A stretch of 64,000 nt of DNA from Triglochin maritima (lineage: Eukaryota; Streptophyta; Magnoliopsida; Alismatales; Juncaginaceae). The stretch's first letter is position 1, and each line of letters opens with the position of its first letter. The notes beneath the pieces are model-generated. The model saw only the letters and a list, made by a program, of their open reading frames with translations. It searched no databases and was not told the DNA's origin. Below, piece after piece: positions 1 through 10,837 of this stretch. Made by a program: the position numbers and the translations under genes. Location: assembly GCA_963682175.1 (NCBI GenBank), contig OY821784.1, positions 28,005,621 through 28,069,620 on the forward strand, read 5' to 3'.

Positions 1-119
1 TTGGTATTATAATTGATAGGATCTTGAATTGCTGAATTTATGGACAATTTTTTTATTTGCGGTATTGATTTTTAAAACATAAAATTGACATTAAATCCCA
101 TATAATTTATTTTGTAGAA

Positions 120-527
120 ATGTCGAATATTCAACCTATTGTTTGATCTATGATTGAAAAACATCCTTTGGCAAATGATGGCTCAAACTTCATAAGCTGT
201 TAACTCAAGCTCAATATCGTGTTGAAGTTTGAGAAACTATCTCATATTTTGGATGGTGAAATCCCAAAATTAAATGAGAAGGTAACCGATAGCGAGAGAG
301 AGGCAAAAGCCAATTGGGAAGACCAAGAGAACCAGATTCACGGTCTAATGTTGGCCTCCATGGGTGATTCGCTTCAAGCGAAATACTTGGATTCAAAACC
401 CAAGAAGACCATGGAAGGTTTAATAAAGATGTTCATGGATAGGGCTAGAAAAGAGCGCTACAAGACCACCATCGCACTCACAAGGTGCACATGGCAGAGG
501 GAACATCGGTATCCATGTACTTTCTGA
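120..527 (+). pseudogene. gag: A1 gag, N-terminal part (broken)
   Basis: Copia Gag forms the particle that packages element RNA. The start at 120 follows the same TTTTGTAGAA context as the gag starts of B (19097) and A4 (45483) and begins MSNIQPIV. Two stop codons occur early in the frame (about 144 and 200), where B and A4 have sense codons. The frame then stays open through the helical region around IPKLNEK and WEDQENQ. A 1-base loss near 490 (A4 has GGTGCCACATGG, A1 has GGTGCACATGG) throws the frame, and the protein continues in the reading frame starting at 485. Confidence 0.85.
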
Positions 528-1399
528 CGATGCAAGGATACCTTGAGAAGTTGTCGAAGCACTCTTCCTCGATGCCCAATGACATTGCGGAAGATTTGAT
601 TTTTGGCTCTCTAGCCCCGCCCTACAAGGACTTCATTATGCACTATCATGTGCGTGAGAAAGGGGTGAGTCTTGAGGAACTTCACAACGCTCTCAAAACT
701 GCTGAAGTTGACATGGGAAAGGGTCGGGACAAGCACGTCCTAGTCATCCATGGAGGGAGCAAGAAGATCACCAAAGGTAATGGCAAATTCACCAAAAATA
801 TGTCAATCAAGAGCAAGGGAGTAGGAGGTGCTCGTGTGAGTGCCTCGAGGGGGAATGCTTTGAAATCTCCGACTCCCAACACAGAGTGCTTTCATTGCGG
901 TGAAAAGGGACACATCCGGCCAAATTGCCCCAAGTACAAGGAAGACCTTGACAATGGAGTGATTGAATGTAAGCGCCCCAGAAAGGCCAAAGGTATATTT
1001 GTTATTGAGGTAAATTTAGCCACCTCTGTCCATGATTGGGTAATTGATACTGGATCTTGTGCTCACATAATTTCTAATGTGAAGCTACTAAAGGATAGGA
1101 AGGAACTCGTGAAGAACGAGATGATTTTGAAGGTCGGAAATGGTGCGATCGTTGCTGCGATTGCACAAGGTTCTGTGGAGCTTCAATTGTCTAGTGGTTT
1201 AAATTTATTTTTAAAGAACGTTTCTTATGTGCCTTCGATTAGCAAGAATATTATTTCTGTATCATGTTTGGATATGGATAATTTTAATATAAACATTTCA
1301 AATTTTTGCTTCTCTATATCGAAGAATGGTATGTTCTATGCAAATGCATTCACGAGGAATGATCTCTATTTGCTTGAATTGAATAATAAAAAATCTTAA
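485..1399 (+). pseudogene. gag-pol: A1 gag C-terminus with CCHC knuckle plus aspartic protease
   Basis: This 304-codon frame continues Gag after the frameshift near 490. Around residues 137-150 it has a zinc knuckle, CFHCGEKGHIRPNC (CX2CX4HX4C), which binds element RNA. Around residues 183-200 it has the protease active site, VIDTGSCAHI, with the catalytic D-T-G intact. The protease fold continues with LKVGNGAIV and FLKNVSYVPSISKNIISVSCL, both typical of copia proteases. The frame ends in AT-rich DNA at 1397-1399, just before the GAG-pre-integrase region, which resumes in another frame at 1432. In copy A4 both the knuckle and the active site are deleted, so A1 has the better-preserved version. 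Confidence 0.9.
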
Positions 1400-1431
1400 A
1401 CATCAATAACAAAAGAGTTAAAACAACTCAC

Positions 1432-2718
1432 GTGAATGATACACTCTTGTGGTTCTATCGTCTTGGTCACATAAATGAAAAACACATCAAGAAATTGCAA
1501 GAAGCTAACATTCTTGGTCAACTTGATTTAAAATCATTGGAGACGTGCGAGCCTTGCCTAATGGGCAAAATGACCAAGAGGCCTTTCAAGAAGAAAGGAC
1601 CGAGAGCGAATTACTTGTTGGATTTGATACATTCTGATGTATGTGGTTCGATGAGTACTAGTGCAAGAGATGGTTTTAGGTACTTCATTACGTTCACGGA
1701 TGACTATAGTCGTTATGGCTATATTTATCTAATGAGAAACAAAAGTGAGTCCTTTGACAAGATCAAGGAATTGAAGAATGAAGTAGAGAACCAACTGAAC
1801 AAGAAAATCAAGTCTCTACGAACGAATTGTGGAGGTGAGTACTTGAGTACCGAATTTGACTCATTCCTAAAGCAGTGTGGTATTGTACCACAACTCACCC
1901 CTCCCGGTACACCTCAGTGGAATGGGGTATCCGAAAGGAGGAATAGGACATTACTCGACATGGTTCGATCAATGATGAGTCAAGCTGAATTGCCGCTTTA
2001 CTTTTGGTGTTATGTACTAGAAGCTGCGGCTTACACACTAAATAATGTTCCATCCAAATCCGTAGAGAAAACGCCTTATGAGCTATGGAGTGGTAAAACA
2101 CCTAAGCTCAATTTTGTCAAGATTTGGGGTTGTGAGGCCAACGTCAAGATATTGATGTCAACCAAACATCAACCAAAAGCGGATAAGTGCTTCTTTATAG
2201 GTTATCCTCGTGCGACAAGAGAATACTACTTTTGGCATATAACCTCTAATCGAGTGATTGTAGAGAGGGATGCCGTATTTCTAGAAAAGGAATTTCTGGA
2301 AACAATAAAAGGTAGTGGGAGTAGAGTTGTGCTTGAGGAGACTCAAGATATTCTACGAGATCATGATATGAATGGTGACATTCAAGATCATGAAGGCCCA
2401 ACCGAGGTTCCTTTGGTCAGTGAGAGCAAGAGTGAGAGACCCTCGCAAGAAATTGTGAGAGAAACTCAATCTTCCCCACCTAGTGTACGTTCGAGAATCG
2501 AACACGAACCAATCCCGCAAAAATTTGTGGAAGAAGTTCGAGAAGTACACGTAGAACCAAAAGAACTTAGAATGTCAACAAGGGAAAGGAAGAAACTTGA
2601 TATGTATTCGGGACTTCATGAGATCATGGTACTACATATCGATGATCCCTCGACCTTTCAAGAAGCAATGGAAGAGAGGACTCCAAACTATGGTTTAAGG
2701 CCATGGAATCCGAAATAG
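1432..2718 (+). pseudogene. pol: A1 integrase, second catalytic Asp replaced
   Basis: Integrase inserts element cDNA into the chromosome. The frame begins in the GAG-pre-integrase zinc-binding region (LGHINEKHIKKL, then CEPCLMGK). The catalytic core has the first Asp in LIHSDVCG and the Glu in NGVSERRNRTL. The second Asp should sit 35 residues before that Glu, but the codon at 1825-1827 is AAT, giving RTNCGGEY instead of the usual RTD.GGEY. The C-terminal part contains KCFFIGYP and a charged tail (STRERKKLD). A 1-base loss near 2670 leads to the stop at 2718. The same Asp-to-Asn change is present in A4. Confidence 0.9.
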
Positions 2719-2737
2719 AATCCATGATGATAATCAA

Positions 2738-3733
2738 GTGTGGAACTTGGTTGACCTTCCTCAAGGGAAAAAAGCAATTCAAAATAAATGGGTTTTCAAG
2801 AGGAAGATGGACATGGATGGGAACTTGACAACCTACAAAGCGAGGCTTGTAGCAAAAGGTTTCACTCAAGTTCAAGGAATTGACTATGATGAAACTTTTT
2901 CACCGGTTGCCATGTTCAAGTCTATTCGGATTATGGTCGCTATTGCCACATTTCATGATTATGAGATATGGCAAATGGAAGTAAAAATGACATTCCTTAA
3001 TGGGAACTTGGAGGAGGATGTGTACATGGTACAACCTCAAGGTTTTGAAGATCCAAATAGTAGCGAGAAAGTATGCAAGCTTCAGAGATCCATTTATGGA
3101 TTGAAACAAGCATCAAGGAGTTGGAACAAGCGCTTTGACAAAGAAGTCAAAAAGATTCACTTCGTCCAAAGTAAGGAAGACATATTCCTCATGGGAAATC
3201 ATATGCCTTTGCTTGAGCAAACAAGAAGTTCATTGAAATCTGCATTTTCAATGAAAGATATGGGTGAGGCTCAATACATCTTGGGAATCAAGATATATAG
3301 AGATAGATCTCGTAGACTCATTGACCTAAGTCAACATACATACATTGACAAGGTCTTGGAAAGGTTCAGCATGAACAACTCCAAAAAGGACAATGTGCCA
3401 ATGAGTATGGGTGTGCAACTCAAGAAGTCTCAACGTACCGAATCACGTAAAGACTTGGAGTACATGAAAGATATCCCTTATGCTTCCGCAATAGGATCGA
3501 TCATGTACGCGATGACTTACACAAGACCCGATGTCTCGTATGCTCTAAGTGTGACAAGTCGTCACCAATCCAACGTAGGTCCTGAGAATTGGAATGCGGT
3601 CAAGAATATTCTGAGGTGTCTTAACAGGACCAAAGATAAGTTTCTTTTTTATGGAGGACAAAGAGAATTAATAGCCAAGGGCTATTCGGATGCGAGTTTC
3701 ATGAGTGATCCCGACGATAGGAGGTCGCAATAA
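2738..3733 (+). pseudogene. pol: A1 reverse transcriptase with YVDD segment deleted
   Basis: The frame starts in the copia RT N-terminus (WNLVDLPQGKKAIQNKWVFK) and runs through KARLVAKGFTQVQGIDYDETF, LNGNLEEDVYMVQPQGF and YGLKQASRSWNKRF. At about 3178-3182 it jumps from HFVQSKED to IFLMGNH. Compared with A2 (6687-6749), 63 bases are missing in frame, including the codons for the catalytic YVDD. The enzyme would be inactive although the frame stays open. It continues through YILGIKIYRD and YIDKVLERF into the start of RNase H (AKGYSDASFMSDPDDRRSQ) and ends at a stop where A2 reads on. Confidence 0.92.
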
Positions 3734-4019
3734 TGACATGTCATCATTCTGGAAGGTGGAGCCATGAGCTAGCGTAGTTGGAGTCAAATCACTACGGCTG
3801 ACTCAACCACCGACAAAGGCAAAATAAATTTATTATGGGTGGACACAAACAACAACACAGCTGATCGATTCACCAAACCCTTATCCCAAGCCAAGGGTGA
3901 AATGCATTTCGAGTCCATGGGTCTAAGGAACCATGTGGATTGGCTTGATGAGTGATTAGAGAGGGTTACCCTAGTTATTATTGTTTTATACATTGAGAAG
4001 GTTTGTGAGAGAAAACTTT
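3734..4019 (+). pseudogene. pol: A1 RNase H remnant with internal deletion
   Basis: After the stop at 3733 the DNA still aligns with the RNase H region of A2 (7255-7693). Between CTCAACCACC (about 3812) and the following GAC it lacks about 220 bases that A2 has at 7340-7559. That segment encodes most of the RNase H catalytic region. The C-terminal end is still visible: codons for LLWVDTNNNTADRF, then MHFESMGLRNHVDWLDE. Element B carries a deletion with the same end points. Confidence 0.85.
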
Positions 4020-4022
4020 GAT

Positions 4023-4036
4023 AACAAGTGGGAGAT
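4023..4036 (+). other. A1 polypurine tract
   Basis: The purine-rich AACAAGTGGGAGAT lies directly against the LTR start TGAAGGGAATG. It is the expected primer site for plus-strand DNA synthesis. The same tract precedes the LTRs at 7774, 22918 and 42006. Confidence 0.85.
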
Positions 4037-5214
4037 TGAAGGGAATGTGTTCTAAAAGTTTTATTTTTATATGTCAAATGTTATTAATTGAATGTGCAAA
4101 CATTTTGTTCCTTGATTATGATATTCGTCTTTTAGAAGTGTTTAGGAAGAGGCGTTTGGTCCTTAACCGTAGAGCTCTAAAAGATAATGGTTTACATAAA
4201 TCAAAAGTTATTCACAATCATGGTAATTAACGTGGAACATTAATCACCGAGATAAGATTTTCGTGTTGGTCATCGATTGTTGTAGCTCTACAAATAATTG
4301 ACGACACGAGTATATAAAAGAGGAAAAAATACTTTTATATATTGAATAGACCTAACAAGTAAAACATTATGGAATTGTGTTTTGTGTCATTAATATTTTA
4401 CTGTGTCTTGGATCCTAAGATATGAGACTTATATCTTTTCACTCAAGAAGTGCTTAATTTGATTATTGTCAAAAGCTATGAATGAGTATAGTGATAAAGG
4501 CAATAGTTGGTTGAACATGACTTGTGCTGGAAAAGATAGCTAGTCAAACGATTATCATTGCCCCTCTTAATTGAGTGATGATATTAGTGCGCCCCTTGAT
4601 AAAGAAAAATTATAATGTGCACAATGTAATTTAAGTTATGTTACATAGTTACAATTAGCTTAAAGAGATCAAGAAATGAATATAATACAAAGGTGACACA
4701 TTTCTACTTTGTATATATTCTTAAAATCATGAGGCAAGGGACGGAAACAAGTGGTGCACTTACATCACTAAATGGATCGTGTTTTGGTTCGGGTGGAACA
4801 AAGACAACTATGCTAATTGGGTAACTATAATGTGTAGCTAGATACCGCTTATAGTTTGAGATATTAAGTGTTTAATATCGCTGTCAATTAGGCTTAGATC
4901 CTCCTATAGGTCACACCACAAAACTGGGTAACAAAAAGTTTGATTTTGAGTTCATATGATGTGTCGGGTTTCATGTGAAAGAGGGACACATGTGGTGAAT
5001 CAATAAAATCAATATGTCATGAGAATTGACATAATTAGAATCATAATAAATCCATATGAGGTGTATATATTATGGGGTGTAATAATTTAATATTACATAG
5101 GATAATATATTACATAAGATATGAATTTTCTAAAAACACCAAAAGATCAAATTTTGTTCGATATAAATCCAAAATTTGACAAAGGTAAAATCGGGGTCAA
5201 ACACAGTGAACCGT

Positions 5215-5590
5215 TTAGGGTTCGGTCGACCGAGGTGTCTTCGGAGTGGTCAACCGAACGAGGAACGGGTACACACAATTGGTTGACCGAAATTGTCTAG
5301 AGTGCCTGGACAATTGGGTTCGGTTAACCGAGCGTGAATGGTCAACCGAGAGAAAATACCTTGGGATATTTTCGGTAGACCGAAGGTGACACGGTCGTCC
5401 GATGAATGTTCGCCAGGAGAAATTTTGGTGAGTCAATGGTCGACCGGAGCAAGACGCGGTTCGTCCGAATTTTTCCAGAGAATTTTTTTCATGCATATTC
5501 GGTCGACCGTCTAGCTCACGGTCCACCGAACATGTGTTAAAACCGAATGGTTCGGTTAACCAAGAAGAATTCTCGGTCAACCGAACAGTG
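5215..5590 (+). repeat. GGTCGACC-type palindrome cluster in A1 LTR
   Basis: About a dozen copies of GGTCGACCGA or relaxed forms (GGTTAACCGA, GGTCAACCGA, GGTAGACCGA, GGTCGTCCGA) are irregularly spaced over about 375 bp, roughly 170 bp before the TATA box. The core is self-complementary. Short ORFs here are by-products of the repeat. Confidence 0.85.
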
Positions 5591-5762
5591 CTATGTTTGC
5601 CTGAATTATTAAGAGAATAATTAGAGCATGGGTTAGATTAATTCCAGATTTAATTAAATGTTTTTGAGGATGCTTATGTGGCAATTTGAGATTAATTTTA
5701 GGAGAGAATAAGCAAGAGATCATGACTAAAGAATAGTTCTTGATGATGATCTTTTGGGAGCC

Positions 5763-5770
5763 TATAAAAG
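5763..5770 (+). promoter_or_regulatory. LTR TATA box (A1)
   Basis: TATAAAAG followed by GACCCCTC, downstream of the palindrome cluster. The same block recurs at 43575 and 48112 in sister LTRs. Transcription would start about 30 bp downstream. Confidence 0.7.
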
Positions 5771-6223
5771 GACCCCTCATTCTACTTGTTTGTGTTAATG
5801 CAAAAAATCTTTCTCTCAATAATCTCTCCCTTAATCACCACGAAAATCTCTTAAGAGTTTTAAGTTTTGGAGATAGAAATCTCAGGAGCTTAAAGAGGGG
5901 TTATTAGCTAGATTCTAAGCCTAATTAAAGATTGATTGGCTAGCTCATTTCTCTCTAATCTTGTTAAGAGTTTGGTGAACACTTGGAGGCGAATCGGCGG
6001 GCGATTCAACGGGCAACGCGACTCCGGATCTTCGAAAAAGGTTTTAGAGAACCTTTGGGTATGATTCTCTCTTTGTGATTTATTTTAATATATGTAGGAT
6101 TGCATGATATTAGAATAAACACAAAGTAATATACATAAAATTGTTGAAAGTATGAAATCGATCATGTATGCATGTATTAATTTTAAAAAAATATATGTAT
6201 ACATAGGGACACGAAATCCAACA

Positions 6224-6990
6224 GAATCCATGTGTGACAATCAAGTATGGAATTTGGTTGACCTTTCTCAAGGAAAGAAAGTCGTTTAAAACAAATGAGT
6301 CTTTAAGAGGAAGATGGACATGGATGGGAACTTGACAACCTACAAAGCAAGGCTTGTAGAAAAAGGTTTCACTCAAGTTCAAGGAATTGACTGTGATGAA
6401 ACTTTTTCATCGGTTGCCATGTTCAAGTCTATTCGGATTATGCTCGCTATTACCGCATTTCATTATTATGAGATATGGCAAATGGATGTCAAAACAACGT
6501 TCCTTAATGGGAACTTGGAGGAAGATGTGTACATGGTACAACCTTAAGGTTTTGAAGAGCCAAAAGAATAACGATAAAGTATGCAAGCTTCAACGATCTA
6601 TTTCTGGATTGAAGCAAGCATCGAGGAGTTCGAACAAGCACTTTGACGAGGAAGACAAAAAGATTCACTTCGTCCAAAGTTAGGAAGAGCCTTGTATATA
6701 CAAGAAGGTTAGTGGGATCCACATAATATTTTTGATCTTATATGTCGATGACAAACTCCTCATGGGAAACCATATACATTTGCTAGAGCAAACGAGAAGT
6801 TCATTAAATCTGCATTTTAATGAAAGACATGGGTGAGGCTCAATACATCTTGGGAATCGAGATATATAGAGATAGATCTCGTAGACTCATTGGACTAAGT
6901 CAACGAACATATATTGACAAGGTCTTGGAAGGTTCAACATGAACAACTCTAAAAAGGGCAATGTGCCATTGAGTATGAGGGTTCAACTCA
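6224..6990 (+). pseudogene. pol: A2 reverse transcriptase, fragmented
   Basis: RT homology begins with the codons for WNLVDLSQG and is open from 6314 to 6547 (KARLVEKGFTQVQGIDCDETF to EEDVYMVQP), where a TAA replaces a Gln codon. Further stops and frameshifts follow (for example TAG at 6680). The catalytic site is present as LILYVDDKLLMGNH around 6735-6770. The stretch up to 6990 matches the RT connection region (YILGIEIYRD, YIDKVLEG) in shifted frames. Confidence 0.85.
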
Positions 6991-7030
6991 AGAAGTCTCA
7001 ACGTGTTGAATCACAGCAATATGATCGATC

Positions 7031-7693
7031 ATGTACGCGATGACTTGCACAAGACCCGATGTCTCGTATGCTTTAAGCGTGAGAAGTCATCACCAATCCA
7101 ACGTAGGTCCCTATCATTGGACTGCAGTCACGAATATTCTAAGGTACCTTAACCAGACCAAAGATATGTTTCCTGTTAATGGGGGACAAAGGGAGCTAAT
7201 AGCCGAGGGCTATTCCGATGCGAGTTTCATGAGTGATCCCGACGATAGGAGGTCACAATCAGGATATGTATTCCTTCTGAATGGTGGAGTCGTGTGTTGG
7301 CATAGTTGGAAGCAAACCACTACGACCGAGTCAACCACCACTTCTGAAGTAATGGTTGTCGATGAACTGAGTAAGGAAGGAGTGTGGATTAAGAAGTTCC
7401 TTGAAGATCTTGGAGTAGTTCTCTCGAGCGAGGGACCCATAGAGCTATTTTGCGACAATAGTGCATCTATCTCGCAAATCGAGGATCCTAAATCACATCA
7501 CAACGTGAAATACATGGATCGCAAGTATTTTGTCACACGTGGCTTCATTGACGAAGGCAAAATAGATTTATTATGGGTGCACACAAGCAACAACACAACT
7601 GATCCTTTCATCATACCCTTATCCCAAGCCAAAGGCAAAATGCATTTCGAGTCCATGGGTCTGAGGAACCATGTGAATTGGCTTGATGAGTGA
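7031..7693 (+). CDS. pol: A2 RNase H domain, open 220-codon piece
   Basis: This is the longest uninterrupted RNase H piece of the family in the window. It degrades the RNA strand of the RNA/DNA hybrid during reverse transcription. It opens in MYAMTCTRPDVSYALSV, passes AEGYSDASFMSDPDDRRSQSGY, a TTTSEVMVVDELSKEG segment and LFCDNSASISQ (the conserved Asp region), and ends in MGLRNHVNWLDE. The usual SEAEY-type motif reads SEVMV here, so catalytic competence is doubtful. The upstream RT is broken, so this is a relic rather than a functional gene. Confidence 0.85.
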   Translation: MYAMTCTRPDVSYALSVRSHHQSNVGPYHWTAVTNILRYLNQTKDMFPVNGGQRELIAEGYSDASFMSDPDDRRSQSGYVFLLNGGVVCWHSWKQTTTTESTTTSEVMVVDELSKEGVWIKKFLEDLGVVLSSEGPIELFCDNSASISQIEDPKSHHNVKYMDRKYFVTRGFIDEGKIDLLWVHTSNNTTDPFIIPLSQAKGKMHFESMGLRNHVNWLDE

Positions 7694-7773
7694 TTAGAGA
7701 AGGTTACCTAGTTATTATTGTTTTATACATTGAGAATGTATGTGAAAAAAAAGATTGATAACAAGTGGGAAAT

Positions 7774-7952
7774 TGAAAGGAATGTGTTCTAAAAGTTTTA
7801 CTTTTATATGTCAATTATTATGAATTTGATGTGCAAACATTTTTGTTCCTTAATTATTGTATTCGTATTTTAGAAGTTTTAAGGAAGAGGCTCTTGGTCC
7901 TTAACTGTAGAGCTCTCTACAAGATAATGGTTTACATCAAAAGTTATTCATA
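7774..7952 (+). repeat. A2 3' LTR, first ~180 bp only
   Basis: TGAAAGGAATGTGTTCTAAA follows the tract ACAAGTGGGAAAT. The sequence matches other family LTRs until about 7952 and then switches to minus-strand gypsy LTR sequence, so the remaining ~1.8 kb is lost. Confidence 0.82.
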
Positions 7953-9217
7953 AGATGTGGCAAAACGTATCAATCCATTCACACAACGTATAGGACATTA
8001 CTACTTGATTAGCATAAGACTAGGCTCAGCATGAGAGGTGTCTAAATATTATGGGAAGACTCATAAAAAAACCAGGAACTCATGTGAAGAACAAAGCTAA
8101 GCATGGAAAGTGTCTAAATGTTATGTCAAAACCCATTAAAACAAAGTTTCTTCAACCAATCAAGCAAGCAAACACAAATACAAACACATAACTAACTTGT
8201 AGCATATTCAATAGGAAATTTCAGTCAATAAACGTGAGGAAACTAAACATGGGAAGTGTCTAAATCTTATAGCAAAACCCATCAAAAATCCCCTAAAATG
8301 TAGATGATTAAAATACCCTAAATGAACATACAAACATGCAAGTTTACACAATCAAAAAGTTCATCAAATATCCAAACTTCACAGCATATATATACATCAT
8401 CTCGACCCCCCAAAGGGGGATGGAACTACTCACACATTATTAAGCTAACATTCATATTAAGGAAACAAAACATGATAATTAATTCTACGAAGATTAAAAC
8501 AAACAAAATTAACTAAGCATGCAAAACTAAAAGAAACAAGGAACTAACAAAGCATTCTTTATTGCTCACTCACTTTACAAGTAGCATCTCTCCACCAGAG
8601 TTTTGCTCCAAGGTGTTACTCCTAGTAGAGAGAATGGCCACCAAGAGAGGAGATGTATTACAAAGGAGGAGGAAGAGTTCTATTTTTAGCCATGAAAAAA
8701 GGTAACCCGGGACAATCCACCGGTATGGGACTAAACACATACCATACATGGACTAAATACATACTAATACACCACCCGGCCGAGGCTTATCGGGTTTGGA
8801 TCCAAATGGATCACCAATTGGCGGTTTGGGACAGCCAATTGGCGGTCTGAGTTGGGCTGATCAGGTTGTGCTTTGGTGGAGACTTTTGTGGATCAATTTC
8901 TTCATGTTTGGTGCACCCAAAGTGGTTGTTGGAGCTTAGGCCCGGATCTAATTGTCAAAATACTCCTCATGATGGTGTGGAGCTTCTTGATCTGCTCATT
9001 GGTGCCTTTGGTTTTACATTCGGGTTCTTCTCTCTTGCATCTTAGTCCATGGGTCTTGCATCTTTGCCATTTTCCTTGCTTTTAAGTCCTTTTTGAGTCT
9101 CTTCTTCTCAAACCTCTTTATTCCTGAAACATAAACATAAAACTCGTTACGTAGCATTGCTTTGGCTTAAAATAAAGGATATAAGACACAAATATATGCA
9201 TGATACGATGTCAATCA
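7953..9217 (-). repeat. D 3' LTR, truncated at its 3' end
   Basis: On the minus strand it begins TGATTGACATCGTATC at 9217 and contains the CCGCCA/TGGCGG palindrome region (8813-8850), a degenerate TATA-like segment (about 8671-8680) and the fixed R/U5-like blocks of this family. It stops near 7953, well before the usual LTR end, so about 350 bp including the terminus is missing. Confidence 0.85.
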
Positions 9218-9239
9218 AATACCCCCACATCTAACTTTT
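9218..9239 (-). other. D polypurine tract
   Basis: On the minus strand GTTAGATGTGGGGGTATT immediately precedes the LTR start. It matches the tract of C at 30943-30960. Confidence 0.8.
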
Positions 9240-10457
9240 GCTAGTCCCGAGCAAAACAAAGAAAGGGAAAAATGAAAGAGAGGAAAAAACATACATAAAA
9301 TAGGGAAATCCTAACTCACATTCGTAGGAATCACGGTTTCACTTAGTACGTGCAATAAGCCATTAAACCTCCTTATCGCCAAGGAGTAGGAGTGTTGTCT
9401 CCTGAGGGTTTTCAGCGGATACACCCACAAAATCCGAACATTGATGTATTATTCCATCTTCCAACACGACTCATTTGACCTATTTTTGTCGATCATTGGA
9501 CACGGTAATTCTACGGGTAGACTCTCTATATGTATTCAGTCCGCACACCTAGCCTAATGAACCATTTGTGCAAGTTAATTAAGTGAAATACATGGGCAAC
9601 CTTAACTTTCTATAGTGATACAAAGTGTAAAGTCCATTAAGGTTCTTATTTGTCTTTTTTTGATTCTTTTTTTCAATTTTTTTCTTCTAGTTGGTGTGAA
9701 TTCTCCCAGGGTCAGGTTTCATGCATCATTGCCTACGAGGACTTACACTATCACGTACACCATTCCTGACATCTCCACATAGGGTGATCCCTACTACCCG
9801 TGTAACGAGAGTTCGGTCGGTGCATCCCAAGTCAGATGACTCGAAAGCATAAGGCACTAAGTCCCCTCGGACCTAATTTCCCGAGTGATAGGAGTCGTGC
9901 GAGAAGAGAGAACACCTAATCACTTATTTCTTATCTAGACATGAACTTTAACCCTTACACTTACGGTTTCACAAAAGGAGTTTAAAGTTCCCTGACTATA
10001 ACAAACTTCCTTATACCAACAGACAAGAATTATTTGACTCACTAGGTTCAGGATGGACTTCTTTGTTTATTTGAGTACTGCAGCCCTATGATTACTCTCC
10101 CTACGAAGGGAAAACCGGGGTGCATCCTTACGACTAGATAAGACCTAAAGCCACTGTACTAGATAACCTAATGCATCAAGTTCAAGACAATTTTTGGAGC
10201 TGTCTTTTTTACTTTGCAAACACATGGCAAATACATAAAGAATTTGCATATTCTAAACACACGCAAAACCCACAAAACATTTTCGTTCGCAAACACATGA
10301 AGATTTTTGAAAGAAATGAAAATTTTAAAGCACTAGGCAAGCAAAAGAAGAGAAGTCACCGAAGGATCATGGCAAGTAGATATATCGATATTAAATGCAG
10401 CACACTAACATGACCCCTATCAATACAAAGAAAAGAAAATAAAACAAAAGGAGAAAG
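9240..10457 (-). other. D 3' noncoding region
   Basis: About 1.2 kb without a coding frame, homologous in reverse to 29720-30940 of C. The only open frame (10171-10413) is not conserved in C and is rejected as coding. The conservation of this long untranslated stretch between two subfamilies suggests a structural or packaging role, but that is inference. Confidence 0.8.
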
Positions 10458-10462
10458 ACTCG
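10458..10462. repeat. Target-site duplication of C, left copy
   Basis: ACTCG directly precedes the LTR start of C. The identical ACTCG at 32055-32059 directly follows the C 3' LTR. Confidence 0.9.
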
Positions 10463-10837
10463 TGATTGACATCATTTCATGCATTCATTTATGTCTTATA
10501 TCCATTATCTTGAACCTAAACAATGCTACTTAACGAGTTTTATGTTTGAGTTTCAGGAATAAATATGTTTGAGCAGAAGAAGCATAAAAGGACCTAAAAG
10601 CAGGAAAAAAGACTGAGTTGTGAGACTTGAAGACTAAGATGCAAGGGAGAAGGACCTGAATGTAAGATAAAAGGACCAATGAGCAAATGAAAATACTCCA
10701 CACCATCATGAGGAGTATTTTGGCAATTCGGGTCGGGCCTAAACTCCAACAACTTCCTTTGGTGCATCAAACATGAAGAAAACAACCCATCAAAGGCCAA
10801 CCAAAATCTAGAGCAGATTCAGACGTTATAGACCGCT

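Larger units (their letters stand above)
1..6223 (+). mobile_element. Ty1/copia element A1, 5' LTR outside window
   Basis: The stretch reads in copia order: gag with a CCHC knuckle, protease, integrase, reverse transcriptase, RNase H remnant, polypurine tract and a 2.19-kb 3' LTR. Integrase before reverse transcriptase is diagnostic of Ty1/copia. The window opens in the leader, which matches the leader of copy A4 from about 45370, so the 5' LTR and primer site lie to the left. The coding region is broken by stops, frameshifts and two large deletions. The DNA directly after the LTR (6224 on) is the RT region of another copy of the same family, which suggests A1 inserted into that copy. The target duplication cannot be checked because the left end is missing. 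Confidence 0.93.
4037..6223 (+). repeat. A1 3' LTR (2187 bp)
   Basis: It starts TGAAGGGAATGTGTTC after the polypurine tract and ends ...GAAATCCAACA. It shares this layout with the family's other LTRs (15545-17598, 22918-24951, 42006-44017). It contains a GGTCGACC-type array (about 5215-5590), then a TATA box, then the transcribed part. It has the long form of the array: the LTR at 42006 lacks about 170 bp of it. Confidence 0.92.
6224..7952 (+). mobile_element. Ty1/copia fragment A2 (RT to 3' LTR start)
   Basis: The fragment begins in the RT region right after the A1 LTR and runs through RT, RNase H, polypurine tract and the first ~180 bp of a 3' LTR (7774-7952). The LTR stops near AAAAGTTATTCA, where minus-strand gypsy D begins. 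It is the copy that retains the YVDD and RNase H segments missing from A1, so it serves as a reference for those deletions. Its gag and integrase part presumably lies left of the window, displaced by A1. Confidence 0.85.
7953..10462 (-). mobile_element. Gypsy element D, 3' part (3' LTR and 3' noncoding region)
   Basis: Read on the minus strand, 10462 to 9218 matches the 3' noncoding region of element C (about 29715-30960), followed by a polypurine tract and an LTR starting TGATTGACATCGTATCATGC at 9217. The right edge at 10462 is the insertion point of C. The sequence resumes at 32055: GTACATAG just before the break matches the same word in C near 29715, so both parts belong to one element. 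Confidence 0.88.

Noticed and set aside
10171..10413. 80-codon plus-strand frame in the D 3' noncoding region.
   Set aside because: The homologous part of C (29720-30080, reverse) does not keep the frame.
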